Shown piece after piece: positions 1 to 7,189 of a stretch of DNA of 15,992 bases (position 1 is the first letter of the stretch; every line of letters starts with the position of its first letter). The stretch lies in NCBI GenBank assembly GCA_965658595.1, contig CBFHSW010000117.1, positions 1 to 15,992 on the forward strand, written 5' to 3'. The DNA is from UBA1858 sp965658595 (GTDB lineage: Bacteria > Pseudomonadota > Gammaproteobacteria > UBA4575). Below the pieces are notes generated by a model. The model ran no database searches. It was not told the origin of the DNA and worked only from the letters and a program-made list of their open reading frames with translations. A program made the translations under genes and the position numbers.

Positions 1-863
1 ATAGACCCATAATACGTGTCATGGCTGGCGCTGGTATGAGGCATGAAATACTGATCAATACTGTTTTTAATCGATTCACTCACATCACCAACATGCCAAC
101 TCTGCCCTTGTTGTAGTTGTATAAAAGGCGATAGGATTAAATCATTCACCAACATACCGTAGTCTTGCCCAATGTGTTGCATGGTGACTTTCTTATCTTT
201 CCCATGAAAATCAATAATGATTTTCTCCATCAGCGCGCTCAGTTGATATTCCTGCCAAGCGAGATCAGCGATTGGGACAAATTGAGTTTGCATGGCTGAG
301 ACAATGTCTTGTCCTGCCCCGTTGGCTCCTATGTGTGCGAGCAATAAATTAGCACGCTCCTTGAAAAACCACTCAGCACTGCTAGGCATAGGCTTGGGCC
401 ACTTGCGTCCCACCCGTAAGGACATCACCCCATCATTTTCAGCGGTAATATTACTGAATCCCGTCCAACGCTCACGACTCAAGAATATATTTTCTAAGAA
501 ACTACGTGACCAATAATACTTCTCAGCGGCCTGTCCTTCGGGGTAAACAGGTATGATAATTGCGCCCCCAGGTTTCACATGCTTCATCAGTTCTAATAGA
601 AATGAAGCGCCCCAATGATTAGCAAACAAAGACACGCTGATGCCTATATAAATTTTATCGAGAGCTTGTGGTAATGCAGGATAGAAGAAGTTGCCCACTT
701 GTTTGTCAGAAAAGTCCATCTGCAAATGATGACTATCTGGCGTCATACTGTAGATATTTTCATCCGGTCGAACTTGATTGTTCTTATCACGCTCGCCTGA
801 GAAATAGTATTCTAAATCTTCTTGTATGTATTTTTCACCAAGGTGTAGTACGACTTGACTCAT
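1..863 (-). CDS. Hypothetical protein, weakly methyltransferase-like (partial, C-terminus outside window)
   Basis: The frame is open from an ATG at 863 to the window edge, giving 287 residues. An AGGAAG ribosome-binding sequence lies 6 bases before the ATG. I do not recognise the family firmly. Residues about 67-110 run from a hydrophobic strand (KIYIGISVSLF) through a helix to VKPGGAIIIPVYPE, which resembles motifs IV-V of class I SAM-dependent methyltransferases. However, no glycine-rich SAM-binding motif I (GxGxG) is visible in the part present. There is no signal peptide or membrane segment. It follows greB on the same strand with a 147-base gap, so it may be read from its own promoter. 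Codon use looks like that of its neighbours. It could equally be a non-enzymatic protein with a Rossmann-like core. The coding call is firm; the function is a guess. Confidence 0.7.
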   Translation of the reverse strand, partial: MSQVVLHLGEKYIQEDLEYYFSGERDKNNQVRPDENIYSMTPDSHHLQMDFSDKQVGNFFYPALPQALDKIYIGISVSLFANHWGASFLLELMKHVKPGGAIIIPVYPEGQAAEKYYWSRSFLENIFLSRERWTGFSNITAENDGVMSLRVGRKWPKPMPSSAEWFFKERANLLLAHIGANGAGQDIVSAMQTQFVPIADLAWQEYQLSALMEKIIIDFHGKDKKVTMQHIGQDYGMLVNDLILSPFIQLQQGQSWHVGDVSESIKNSIDQYFMPHTSASHDTYYGS

Positions 864-1010
864 TCAGCTTCTTCCTAAAGGTTACAATCACGAGGCGCCA
901 TACATTATCAAAAAGTGACAACAAACTGAACTACCCGTCCTATTCGCCTGTATATTTAGACTGCTTATCAACGCACCATTCGATCGATGAGTCATTGTTA
1001 TAGATGCAAC

Positions 1011-1508
1011 TTATGAATAACGAATCTTGACGATGCTATAAACACTTACACCCGTTGGCAGCTGTACCGTAATTTCGTCATATAAATGACGTTTTAGCAT
1101 GGCTTGAGCCAGTGGTGCATCCATGCTTATGTAGTCTGGAGCGTGATCAAATTCATCTGGTCCAACGATGCGGTATTCGTGCATTTGCCCCAACTCATCC
1201 TCCAAACTGACCCAAGCCCCAAAATAAACACATTCCTGATCTACAGGCACCTGTTCTACAGTGGTGATATCTCCCAATCTTTTCTGTAAAAAACGCACTC
1301 GACTGTCAATCTCTCGTAATTGTTTCTTGCCATAGATATATTCAGCATTCTCAGATCGATCGCCTTGAGCAGCTGCCTCTCTGACTGTACGCGTTATCTT
1401 TGGACGTTTCTCACTCCATAGATATTCCAGCTCCTGTTGTAATTTAAGCTTGCCTTCAACAGTAATATATTTTGATCTTGCTGCAGCTGGTGGACGGTAT
1501 CGACCCAT
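1011..1508 (-). CDS. greB: Transcription elongation factor GreB
   Basis: GreB binds RNA polymerase through the secondary channel and stimulates cleavage of backtracked transcripts, rescuing stalled elongation complexes. The 165-residue product has the GreA/GreB layout: an N-terminal coiled-coil (about residues 14-85) and a C-terminal FKBP-like domain (about 90-165). The coiled-coil tip carries GDRSENAEY, with the acidic residues D50 and E53 that coordinate the catalytic Mg2+. ELEYLWSEKRPKI and FGAWVSLEDE are typical of GreB rather than GreA. The first dozen residues (MGRYRPPAAARS) extend slightly beyond E. coli GreB, which is common in other gammaproteobacterial GreB proteins. It lies 42 bases after the small gene at 1551-1775 on the same strand, so the two may be co-transcribed. 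Confidence 0.96.
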   Translation of the reverse strand: MGRYRPPAAARSKYITVEGKLKLQQELEYLWSEKRPKITRTVREAAAQGDRSENAEYIYGKKQLREIDSRVRFLQKRLGDITTVEQVPVDQECVYFGAWVSLEDELGQMHEYRIVGPDEFDHAPDYISMDAPLAQAMLKRHLYDEITVQLPTGVSVYSIVKIRYS

Positions 1509-1550
1509 GTTTTTGAATTATTTTTAGTTGTATGACGACATCGTCGAATC

Positions 1551-1775
1551 TTAAATCTCGATTTTTGTCCATCCCTCTAGGCTCTCTGGAGCCGGCGGGC
1601 AATCTAACTGATCCCAGACCACATAGCCGGAATGTTGTTGATATACACTTTTGGCCGCGGCCTCGGGTGACTCAAAGGTGATAGTAGGCATTCCATCCAC
1701 CCATAAATCCCATAAACCTAAAGGCTCTTGACGCAACTCAAAGCGAGCATATTCTGTATCTAGTAAATATTCCAT
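1551..1775 (-). CDS. Small conserved-looking hypothetical protein, 74 aa
   Basis: I do not recognise this family. The protein is acidic, cytosolic-looking and rich in aromatic residues. The pattern WDLWVDGMPTITFESPEAAAKSV (split here as WDLWVDGMP followed by a TF.SPEAAA helix) suggests a small alpha/beta fold in which a substrate-independent domain displays a strand pair followed by a helix. There is no signal peptide, membrane segment or cysteine pair. The start ATG at 1775 faces the divergent gene at 1849 across 73 bases, so both promoters must lie in that short space. greB follows 42 bases downstream, making a two-gene unit plausible. The compositional bias is that of a real gene, but only the neighbours give context, and they do not define a function. 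Confidence 0.7.
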   Translation of the reverse strand: MEYLLDTEYARFELRQEPLGLWDLWVDGMPTITFESPEAAAKSVYQQHSGYVVWDQLDCPPAPESLEGWTKIEI

Positions 1776-1848
1776 AATGCAAATACTCGTAGGTTCGAAA
1801 AAGCAAATAAACTACAATAGTTCAATACAAGAATCAAAAGGATACGAC

Positions 1849-2193
1849 ATGCCAGACGCCATTTTTGTATTTCACGGACTGTTCCCCGATGTCATGCAAG
1901 CTGACCGTAAACAAATTGCTCAGGTGTTATTCGATATAGATTTACAAGATCATCTCTATTCCCACTATCTCGCTGATATTGAGCAGATTGCAGCGGATGA
2001 ATTCGAAGTGCGTTGTCAGTTACCGATTAATTGCCCCGGCTTCGCTCAGGCTGCACTAGATTTTTATCAATATGCCATTGGCCCTCAAAAAAACACGATT
2101 AGTCACAGCGGCCCCAAAGGTCCTAGCATCGCAACTCATAATGTTATTCGCGCACAATGGACAGCTCACCTAGAGGCTCAAGCACTAGACTGA
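1849..2193 (+). CDS. Hypothetical protein, 114 aa
   Basis: I do not recognise this family. I chose the ATG at 1849 because AAGGA lies 5 bases before it. The longer frame from 1777 would begin almost on top of the divergent start codon at 1775 and add 24 residues of low-complexity, non-conserved-looking sequence. The product begins MPDAIFVFHGLFPDV and has no signal peptide, membrane segment or cysteine pair; its two cysteines are far apart. Predicted character is mixed alpha/beta with a histidine-containing C-terminal half (HSGPKGPSIATHNVIRAQW). Its stop overlaps the end of the convergent TrmB-like gene by 9 bases, so transcription from the two must run into each other. Confidence 0.7.
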   Translation: MPDAIFVFHGLFPDVMQADRKQIAQVLFDIDLQDHLYSHYLADIEQIAADEFEVRCQLPINCPGFAQAALDFYQYAIGPQKNTISHSGPKGPSIATHNVIRAQWTAHLEAQALD

Positions 2194-2853
2194 GTGCAAA
2201 CGCCCTCGCACTTGGTATAACTCATGGCCACTATGAAGATATTTGCGCTCATGAGGTGTGATTGGTTGCTCTACATGAACACGATCCACTGACCATTCCT
2301 GATCAGTAAGAAAACATATGGCCTGCGCAAACTCTTGCGCATAAATGTGCCAATTAGTTCTCAATATAATCTCACCGCCCAGCTGACACAGATTGGGAAA
2401 CACGGGATGAGCATGCCAGCGTCGTTGCACATGCCCTGACTTTGGCCAAGGGTTGGGATATAACAAATAATGTGAATGTAGTACCCAACGCTGTTGTGCC
2501 ATTAAACGCCACAAGTGGATACAGTCGTTACGTACAAAATACACATTATCAGGCAACAGCTCACTCTGACCTCGTCCTAGCCGATAAGCAGATTTATCAA
2601 CCCCTAGCACACAACATTGTGGATATTTCCGTGCTAAATAAAGACTGCTCTCACCAGTGCCACAACCACTGTCGAGAATGATTGGCTTTGCCTGTTGTTG
2701 AACCCACTGTTGCACACACTCAAAGCTCTGTTGAGCATACTCCGGTATGTTTTCTTGATATTCTGTATCACGATGTCGATACACAACCTCCTGCAAGCGA
2801 GGATGAGGTTGGATTTGGCGACTAACAATTTTGGGTGATGGATCAAAACTCAT
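2185..2853 (-). CDS. TrmB-family SAM-dependent methyltransferase, non-canonical paralogue
   Basis: Members of this family transfer a methyl group from SAM to N7 of guanine 46 in tRNA. The 222-residue protein shows motif I LDSGCGTGESSLYLA (60-74), the ribose-binding acidic residue in GVDKS (D86), an RNDC segment (D110), the family signature YPNPWPKSGHVQRRW (132-146), and the C-terminal TPHERKYLHSGHELY stretch with the family Thr and Glu. What differs is telling. Canonical TrmB has PDPW and TDW; here these read PNPW (N134) and TNW (N167), so both aspartates corresponding to E. coli D144 and D180 are asparagine. It may be a divergent subfamily with another substrate, so I give no gene symbol. 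It diverges from the oligopeptidase B gene with only 33 bases between start codons. Confidence 0.85.
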   Translation of the reverse strand: MSFDPSPKIVSRQIQPHPRLQEVVYRHRDTEYQENIPEYAQQSFECVQQWVQQQAKPIILDSGCGTGESSLYLARKYPQCCVLGVDKSAYRLGRGQSELLPDNVYFVRNDCIHLWRLMAQQRWVLHSHYLLYPNPWPKSGHVQRRWHAHPVFPNLCQLGGEIILRTNWHIYAQEFAQAICFLTDQEWSVDRVHVEQPITPHERKYLHSGHELYQVRGRLHSV

Positions 2854-2886
2854 AAATTTATTCTAAACGAAAAAGCACTTTTAACC

Positions 2887-4986
2887 ATGAAAATACCAGC
2901 ACCTGTAGCAAAAAAAATACCTCTAGAGATTACTCAACATAATCAGACTCGTAGCGATGAGTATGCTTGGCTTCGTGATCCACAATGGCAAACTGTGATG
3001 CAATCTCCCGAGACATTGGACACACATATTAGGCAACATTTAGACGCTGAAAATGCTTACACAGATACTCGTATGCAAGACACACAGGAACTCCAAGAAC
3101 AGCTATTCGACGAAATGAAGTCCCGCATTAAAGAAGATGATTCCTCTATTCCCTGTCGTGACGGTGATTATTACTATTACGATCGTTACGATAAAGGCGC
3201 TCAACATCCATGTTATTACCGTCATGATCAGGATCAACAAGAACAACTTTTACTCAATATTGATGAGCTTGCCAGTCACTATGATTATTTTGATATCGGC
3301 GACTGTGAACATAGTCCAAATCACCGCTTCCTCGCCTATAGTGAAGATACTAAAGGGTCTGAATTTTACACTTTGCATGTGATTGATATAGAGACGCAGC
3401 AAGCAATTACTCAACCCATAGAGCATATCCAAGGGAATTTTGTATGGGCCATGGATAGTAAAACACTATTTTATACCACCCTAGATGAAAATCATCGTCC
3501 TGATAAAGTTTATCGCCATACTTTAGGTACCGCGACAGATGATGACGAGCTTATATATCAAGAGGCTGATGCTAGCTTTTTTGTTGGCTTGGAACGAACA
3601 GAATCTAACCGCTTTATCCTCATTAATGTTCATAATCACACTACATCAGAGATTCATATTATTAATGCTTATCAACCACAACAATCTCCTATCTGCTTTC
3701 AACCTCGTATTACAGATGTTGAATACAGCATTTCTGATCGTGAACAAACTTGGTATATCAATACCAACAAAGATGGTGCTAAGAATTTCAAAATAATGAG
3801 TGCTGATCTGCAGGCAACTAGTTCAGATGATTGGCAAGATTACTATCGTCCTGAAGCGCAGTCTTTATTGAGAGGCATTCAATTATTTAAAAACTACATG
3901 GTACGCTTAGAGCGTGTAATGGGTTTACCCAAACTCACAGTGATAAGTTTTAACGCATCTAAAAAAGAAGAAATTATTAGTTTTGATGAACCTGCCTATG
4001 AATTAGATATAGAGGAGGGCTATGAATTTGACACTGAAAATCTACGCTTTTCATACACCTCTATGACCACACCTACTCAGGTGTATGACCTCAATATGCG
4101 TACACAACAGCGTCAATTACTCAAACAACAACAGCTACCTTGCGGTCATCAACCTGATGATTACATTACACAGAGAATCTTTGCTCAAGCACAGGATGGC
4201 TCGCGCATCCCTATCTCATTACTCTATAAAAAAGACTTAAAATTAGATGGAGAAGCACCCTGCCTTTTATATGGCTATGGTTCCTATGGTGCCACCATGC
4301 CTGCCAGCTTCTCAACTACACGTCTGTCATTAGTGAATCGCGGATTTGTATATGCAATTGCTCACGTTCGAGGTGGCATGGAACTGGGTTATGATTGGTA
4401 CACACAGGGCAAACTCGAGAACAAGAAGAATACTTTTGAGGATTTTATCCTAGCCGCGCAAACGCTGATAGATGAAAAAATTGCCGCACCCAAAAATATT
4501 GCTATTCATGGCGGCTCAGCCGGTGGTATGTTAATCGGCGCTGTGATTAATATGCGTCCAGATTTATTCAATTGCGCAGTAGCTGATGTGCCTTTTGTCG
4601 ATGTACTCAATACCATGTCTGATGACAGCTTACCTCTGACACCACCTGAATGGCCTGAGTGGGGGAATCCGATCGAGGATCAACGCGCCTACCATACTAT
4701 AAAAAGCTACTCGCCCTATGACAATGTTGTCTCACAAGCCTATCCTCACCTGTTAGTCACCGCCGGGCTCACAGACCCACGCGTGACCTATTGGGAGCCC
4801 GCTAAATGGGTGGCAAGATTACGCCAACACAAACTCGGGAATAGTGAATTATGTCTGAAAACCTATATGGATGCGGGTCATGCTGGGGCTTCTGGGCGCT
4901 ATGACAGCCTAAAAGAAATCGCATTTATCTATGCATTCATACTCCAAACCAGCCGTGAAAATTATGCATATGAGTACGAAGATTAA
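2887..4986 (+). CDS. ptrB: Oligopeptidase B (S9 family serine peptidase)
   Basis: Oligopeptidase B cleaves short peptides after Arg or Lys in the cytosol. The 699-residue protein (E. coli PtrB is 686) has an N-terminal beta-propeller region (about 70-410) that limits access to the active site, followed by an alpha/beta-hydrolase domain. The catalytic triad can be placed: Ser544 in GGSAGGM, Asp630 in TDPRVTYWEPAKW and His665 in DAGHAGASGRY. The spacings (86 and 35 residues) match the E. coli enzyme (Ser532, Asp617, His652). YGYGSYG and AHVRGGMELG are also typical family segments. No signal peptide is present. No good ribosome-binding sequence precedes the ATG. The last residues (YAYEYED) are acidic. 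It stands alone, with a 207-base gap after it. The identification is secure. Confidence 0.96.
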   Translation: MKIPAPVAKKIPLEITQHNQTRSDEYAWLRDPQWQTVMQSPETLDTHIRQHLDAENAYTDTRMQDTQELQEQLFDEMKSRIKEDDSSIPCRDGDYYYYDRYDKGAQHPCYYRHDQDQQEQLLLNIDELASHYDYFDIGDCEHSPNHRFLAYSEDTKGSEFYTLHVIDIETQQAITQPIEHIQGNFVWAMDSKTLFYTTLDENHRPDKVYRHTLGTATDDDELIYQEADASFFVGLERTESNRFILINVHNHTTSEIHIINAYQPQQSPICFQPRITDVEYSISDREQTWYINTNKDGAKNFKIMSADLQATSSDDWQDYYRPEAQSLLRGIQLFKNYMVRLERVMGLPKLTVISFNASKKEEIISFDEPAYELDIEEGYEFDTENLRFSYTSMTTPTQVYDLNMRTQQRQLLKQQQLPCGHQPDDYITQRIFAQAQDGSRIPISLLYKKDLKLDGEAPCLLYGYGSYGATMPASFSTTRLSLVNRGFVYAIAHVRGGMELGYDWYTQGKLENKKNTFEDFILAAQTLIDEKIAAPKNIAIHGGSAGGMLIGAVINMRPDLFNCAVADVPFVDVLNTMSDDSLPLTPPEWPEWGNPIEDQRAYHTIKSYSPYDNVVSQAYPHLLVTAGLTDPRVTYWEPAKWVARLRQHKLGNSELCLKTYMDAGHAGASGRYDSLKEIAFIYAFILQTSRENYAYEYED

Positions 4987-5193
4987 CCACAAATACAGAG
5001 TATCCACACAAACGACTGTTTTATATAGATTTTTTGTACGCATTTTTGAAATATACAAATAAAAAAAAAGTCACACAAAGTTCGATATTAGACTGGACAT
5101 GAGCGCCTAGATGTCTAAAATGACCAATCTTTTTAGCAACACCACTATTTATGCAGCATTGCTAAGCAGTCTGAGTAAGGGAAGGGTATCTCA
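4987..5193. other. Intergenic stretch with A/T-rich tract and weak hairpin
   Basis: These 207 bases hold no gene I can support. A T-rich run (5029-5036) and an A9 tract (5061-5069) lie near the ptrB end without a clear GC hairpin, so no terminator is called. At 5088-5118 TTAGAC can pair with GTCTAA, or GACAT (5096-5100) with ATGTC (5111-5115). These are mutually exclusive weak stems and could belong to the leader of the next gene. Confidence 0.4.
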
Positions 5194-5409
5194 ATGACGA
5201 ATGAAAATCTTATCAAACGCGACGAAGACACGGGCTACATTATTGCCTGGAAACACAAATACGATTTTGAAACTGGAAAGTTTGAAGAGACTATGACTTA
5301 CGGAGAAGCATGTAAGCGTTGTGAAGAAATGATCGCAAAAGAATCAGACAAGGCTTTCTGGCCTGAAAAAGTTAAGCCAGCTCCAGAGTGGCAGATCTAC
5401 TACAGCTAG
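5194..5409 (+). CDS. Small hypothetical protein with CxxC, 71 aa
   Basis: I do not recognise this protein. A strong purine-rich ribosome-binding sequence (AAGGGAAGGG) precedes the ATG, and the long upstream gap suggests it has its own promoter. The protein is charged and soluble, starting with a KRDEDTGYIIAWKHKYD strand-like segment. It continues with a helix that carries Cys40 and Cys43 in ACKRCEEMIA, and ends in an aromatic tail (WQIYYS). Two cysteines alone are not enough for a zinc ribbon in a monomer, but a dimer could share a metal, or the pair could be redox-active. No membrane segment is present. It is a free-standing gene converging on pdxH, with a perfect palindrome between them. 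Confidence 0.75.
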   Translation: MTNENLIKRDEDTGYIIAWKHKYDFETGKFEETMTYGEACKRCEEMIAKESDKAFWPEKVKPAPEWQIYYS

Positions 5410-5445
5410 ATCCACTTCAAGAATTACGCTATCTCCCTAGAACAC

Positions 5446-5463
5446 GTTAACTCAAGAGTTAAC
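5446..5463. repeat. Perfect inverted repeat between convergent genes
   Basis: GTTAACTC and GAGTTAAC are exact reverse complements separated by AA. The repeat sits between the ends of the 71-aa gene and pdxH. As RNA it would form a short stem on either strand, but no T-run follows, so a rho-independent terminator is not proven. A protein-binding palindrome is the alternative. Confidence 0.6.
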
Positions 5464-5488
5464 CCGCTATGAAAATTAGCTAAATGCT

Positions 5489-6139
5489 TTAGGGGGATAA
5501 TCTTTCTATCTGCCAATTACCATTGGCGTCCAATACATAGCGAATACGATCGTGAAGACGGCTTGGTCTTCCTTGCCAAAACTCAATCAATCTCGGTTTC
5601 ACTCTGTAGCCTCCCCAATACTCTGGTCTAGGTATGTCATCCTGATCTTGATATTGCAAAGTGACTGATTCAACTTGTTGTTCTAATATCTCACTGCTCG
5701 CAATCACCTGGCTTTGTTGTGATGCGATGGCACCTATGCGGCTGCCGCGAGGGCGTGAATTGAAGTATTTGTCACTCTCTTGCTCGCTTACCTTGACCAC
5801 TTCACCCTGCACGCGAACTTGGCGTTCTAGACTCGACCACCAAAAGCACAGGGCTGCGTTTGCATTAGCTGCTAAGTCTTGTGATTTCTGACTATCGTAG
5901 TTTGTGAAAAAAGAAAACCCTGAACTATCAACAGCTTTGAGTAACACCATACGTGAACTTATATCTCCCGCGTCAGTAGCAGTCGCAATATTCATGGCCG
6001 TCGGCTCTATTTGATCCGTAGTTCTAACCTCGGACAGCCATTGTTCAAATTGCCTCATAGGATCTGCATTCACAGAATCCTCACTTAAACTCGCTAGACT
6101 GTAATCTTTGCGCTCATCGGAAATATCTTTTTGCTTCAT
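5489..6139 (-). CDS. pdxH: Pyridoxamine 5'-phosphate oxidase
   Basis: PdxH uses FMN and oxygen to convert pyridoxine 5'-phosphate or pyridoxamine 5'-phosphate to pyridoxal 5'-phosphate, the last step of vitamin B6 synthesis and salvage, in the cytosol. The 216-residue length matches E. coli PdxH (218). Recognisable family segments are DPMRQFEQWLSE (26-37), SSRMVLLKAVDSSGFSFFTNY (61-81, FMN binding), LERQVRVQGEV (104-114), YFNSRPRGSRIGA (125-137), WGGYRV (175-180) and EFWQGRPSRLHDR (186-198). Arg194 and His196 occupy the places of the E. coli substrate-binding Arg197 and His199. It lies 36 bases after the DCC-family gene on the same strand, so the two are probably one transcript. No clear ribosome-binding sequence is seen, but the start fits family length. 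Confidence 0.96.
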   Translation of the reverse strand: MKQKDISDERKDYSLASLSEDSVNADPMRQFEQWLSEVRTTDQIEPTAMNIATATDAGDISSRMVLLKAVDSSGFSFFTNYDSQKSQDLAANANAALCFWWSSLERQVRVQGEVVKVSEQESDKYFNSRPRGSRIGAIASQQSQVIASSEILEQQVESVTLQYQDQDDIPRPEYWGGYRVKPRLIEFWQGRPSRLHDRIRYVLDANGNWQIERLSP

Positions 6140-6175
6140 AATGTTTATGGTCGTTGGCTGATTTAAATTATGTGA

Positions 6176-6562
6176 TTAATCAACAGAACTATCAGATGCT
6201 GGACATTTCGCTGCATTACGACGATAGCGCCATTCAGCAAAATATTTATAACCAAAATCCAACAGCGGAATGAGATGTAATATCTCAACCACTCGACCTA
6301 CAATACGATAAGGTTTGAGTGAATTCCAGATCAATGAGAATACGGCAGCACCACTGATGACTTCACCATCACTGTTAATAGCATGTATTCTTTTAAGTAC
6401 CTGTTGTTTATTGAGACCGAGCGCATTTATCTTATCCTCTGAGGTGCTAATCGCGACCCATTCTATAGGGTGTAAATGACTGAGTTTCTTATAGTGGCTA
6501 ATCTCTGCGTTACACATCGGACACAGATCGTCATAGAATACTTGGTGGGCTGAGTTGGACAT
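6176..6562 (-). CDS. DCC-family (DUF393) putative thiol-disulfide protein
   Basis: The N-terminus VFYDDLCPMCNAEI carries the DxLCPxC signature that names the DCC family (DUF393), with Cys14 and Cys17 as a redox-type CxxC at the start of a thioredoxin-like fold. The 128-residue length is normal. A hydrophobic stretch near residues 85-105 (RIVGRVVEILHLIPLLDFGY) may contact membrane but is not a clear transmembrane helix. Function is not well established in the family; a thiol-disulfide role is inferred from the motif. It lies upstream of pdxH on the same strand and diverges from the lipid operon at 6743, sharing its 180-base control region. DCC proteins are often found near such SnoaL/SDR/FAD/DUF1365/Cfa clusters, to my knowledge, which makes co-regulation plausible. 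Confidence 0.88.
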   Translation of the reverse strand: MSNSAHQVFYDDLCPMCNAEISHYKKLSHLHPIEWVAISTSEDKINALGLNKQQVLKRIHAINSDGEVISGAAVFSLIWNSLKPYRIVGRVVEILHLIPLLDFGYKYFAEWRYRRNAAKCPASDSSVD

Positions 6563-6742
6563 GTTTATTTCTCTTTATTACGAGGCGCAAATATCTCACA
6601 AGTTAAAATGCTTAGCCCTATACCATTTTTATTTCGTCCTATACAAGACGCATACAAAATGCAAACAAGCGCTGAATATTCGCTAGTATGCACACATTAA
6701 ACCTAATATTCTAATAAACAAAAGCATTCGCGGGAGGGGACA
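6563..6742. promoter_or_regulatory. Divergent control region with phased direct repeats
   Basis: This 180-base gap separates the DCC gene (-) from the lipid operon (+) and must contain both promoters. CCTATACCA (6617) and CCTATACAA (6638) are direct repeats exactly 21 bases apart, and a weaker copy CGCATACAA (6649) follows 11 bases later, so the three lie on about the same face of the helix. GCATAC (6650-6655) also recurs inverted as GTATGC (6686-6691). The minus-strand reading TGGTATAGG could instead be an extended -10 for the DCC gene. I find no match to the ECF/ChrR-type TGATC...CGTA promoter. Binding function is inferred. Confidence 0.45.
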
Positions 6743-7180
6743 GTGCTGGTACAAACACCAATTTACAAGTATCTGGCGCTCGCAGGTACCCTGCCCTTTA
6801 TTTTCTGCACATTTGCCATTAACAGCCCTTCTTCGAGCATGGAGATACTGGAATGGTCAGTCATGGCATTACACTCCTATGGACTGATTATCGTAACGTT
6901 TATGTGCGGCACACACTGGGGACTTTACTTAGTCACTCACCAACAGTGTCAATGGAATTTACTCGTCATCAGCAATCTAATCACACTGGCTTGCTGGTTT
7001 TGCTTTCTAACTGAACTCGGTACTCTCATAATAGTTTCCCAGATATGTGCATTTTTAGTCTTAATATTCATTGATGCACAGCTCCATCAACACAAAATAC
7101 TTAACAACGATTATTTCAAAACCCGTGGAAGTGTCACGACGATTGTAATACTCACTTTAAGTATTAATATCATCATTTGA
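6743..7180 (+). CDS. DUF3429 family inner-membrane protein
   Basis: This 145-residue protein has about five hydrophobic helices by eye (roughly 8-27, 39-56, 72-89, 92-112 and 131-145) and should sit in the inner membrane. The segment YGLIIVTFMCGTHWGLYL (46-63) matches the DUF3429 hallmark, in which a helix ends in a conserved HWG (58-60 here). No biochemical role is established for the family. The start is GTG at 6743, supported by the strong sequence GGGAGGGGA at 6732-6740. It is the first gene of the operon; its TGA stop overlaps the ribosome-binding sequence of the next gene, which implies coupled translation. In other marine gammaproteobacteria DUF3429 genes occur beside photolyase or stress-lipid genes, as I recall, so membrane remodelling under light stress is a reasonable inference. 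Confidence 0.85.
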   Translation: MLVQTPIYKYLALAGTLPFIFCTFAINSPSSSMEILEWSVMALHSYGLIIVTFMCGTHWGLYLVTHQQCQWNLLVISNLITLACWFCFLTELGTLIIVSQICAFLVLIFIDAQLHQHKILNNDYFKTRGSVTTIVILTLSINIII

Positions 7181-7189
7181 GGAGATACT

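Noticed and set aside
668..1003. Plus-strand open frame of 111 codons
   Set aside because: It lies mostly antisense to the open frame starting at 863, with an unlikely residue composition and no ribosome-binding sequence.
1777..1848. Upstream start for the 114-aa gene giving a 138-aa product
   Set aside because: It would begin 2 bases from the divergent start codon at 1775, and the ATG at 1849 has a good AAGGA sequence.
5021..5040. Rho-independent terminator after oligopeptidase B
   Set aside because: There is a T-rich run but no convincing GC stem before it.
5088..5118. Riboswitch-like structure before the 71-aa gene
   Set aside because: Only short, mutually exclusive stems are seen and no known riboswitch pattern fits.
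6563..6742. ECF/ChrR-type promoter before the lipid operon
   Set aside because: I looked for TGATC with CGTA at the right spacing on both strands and did not find it.
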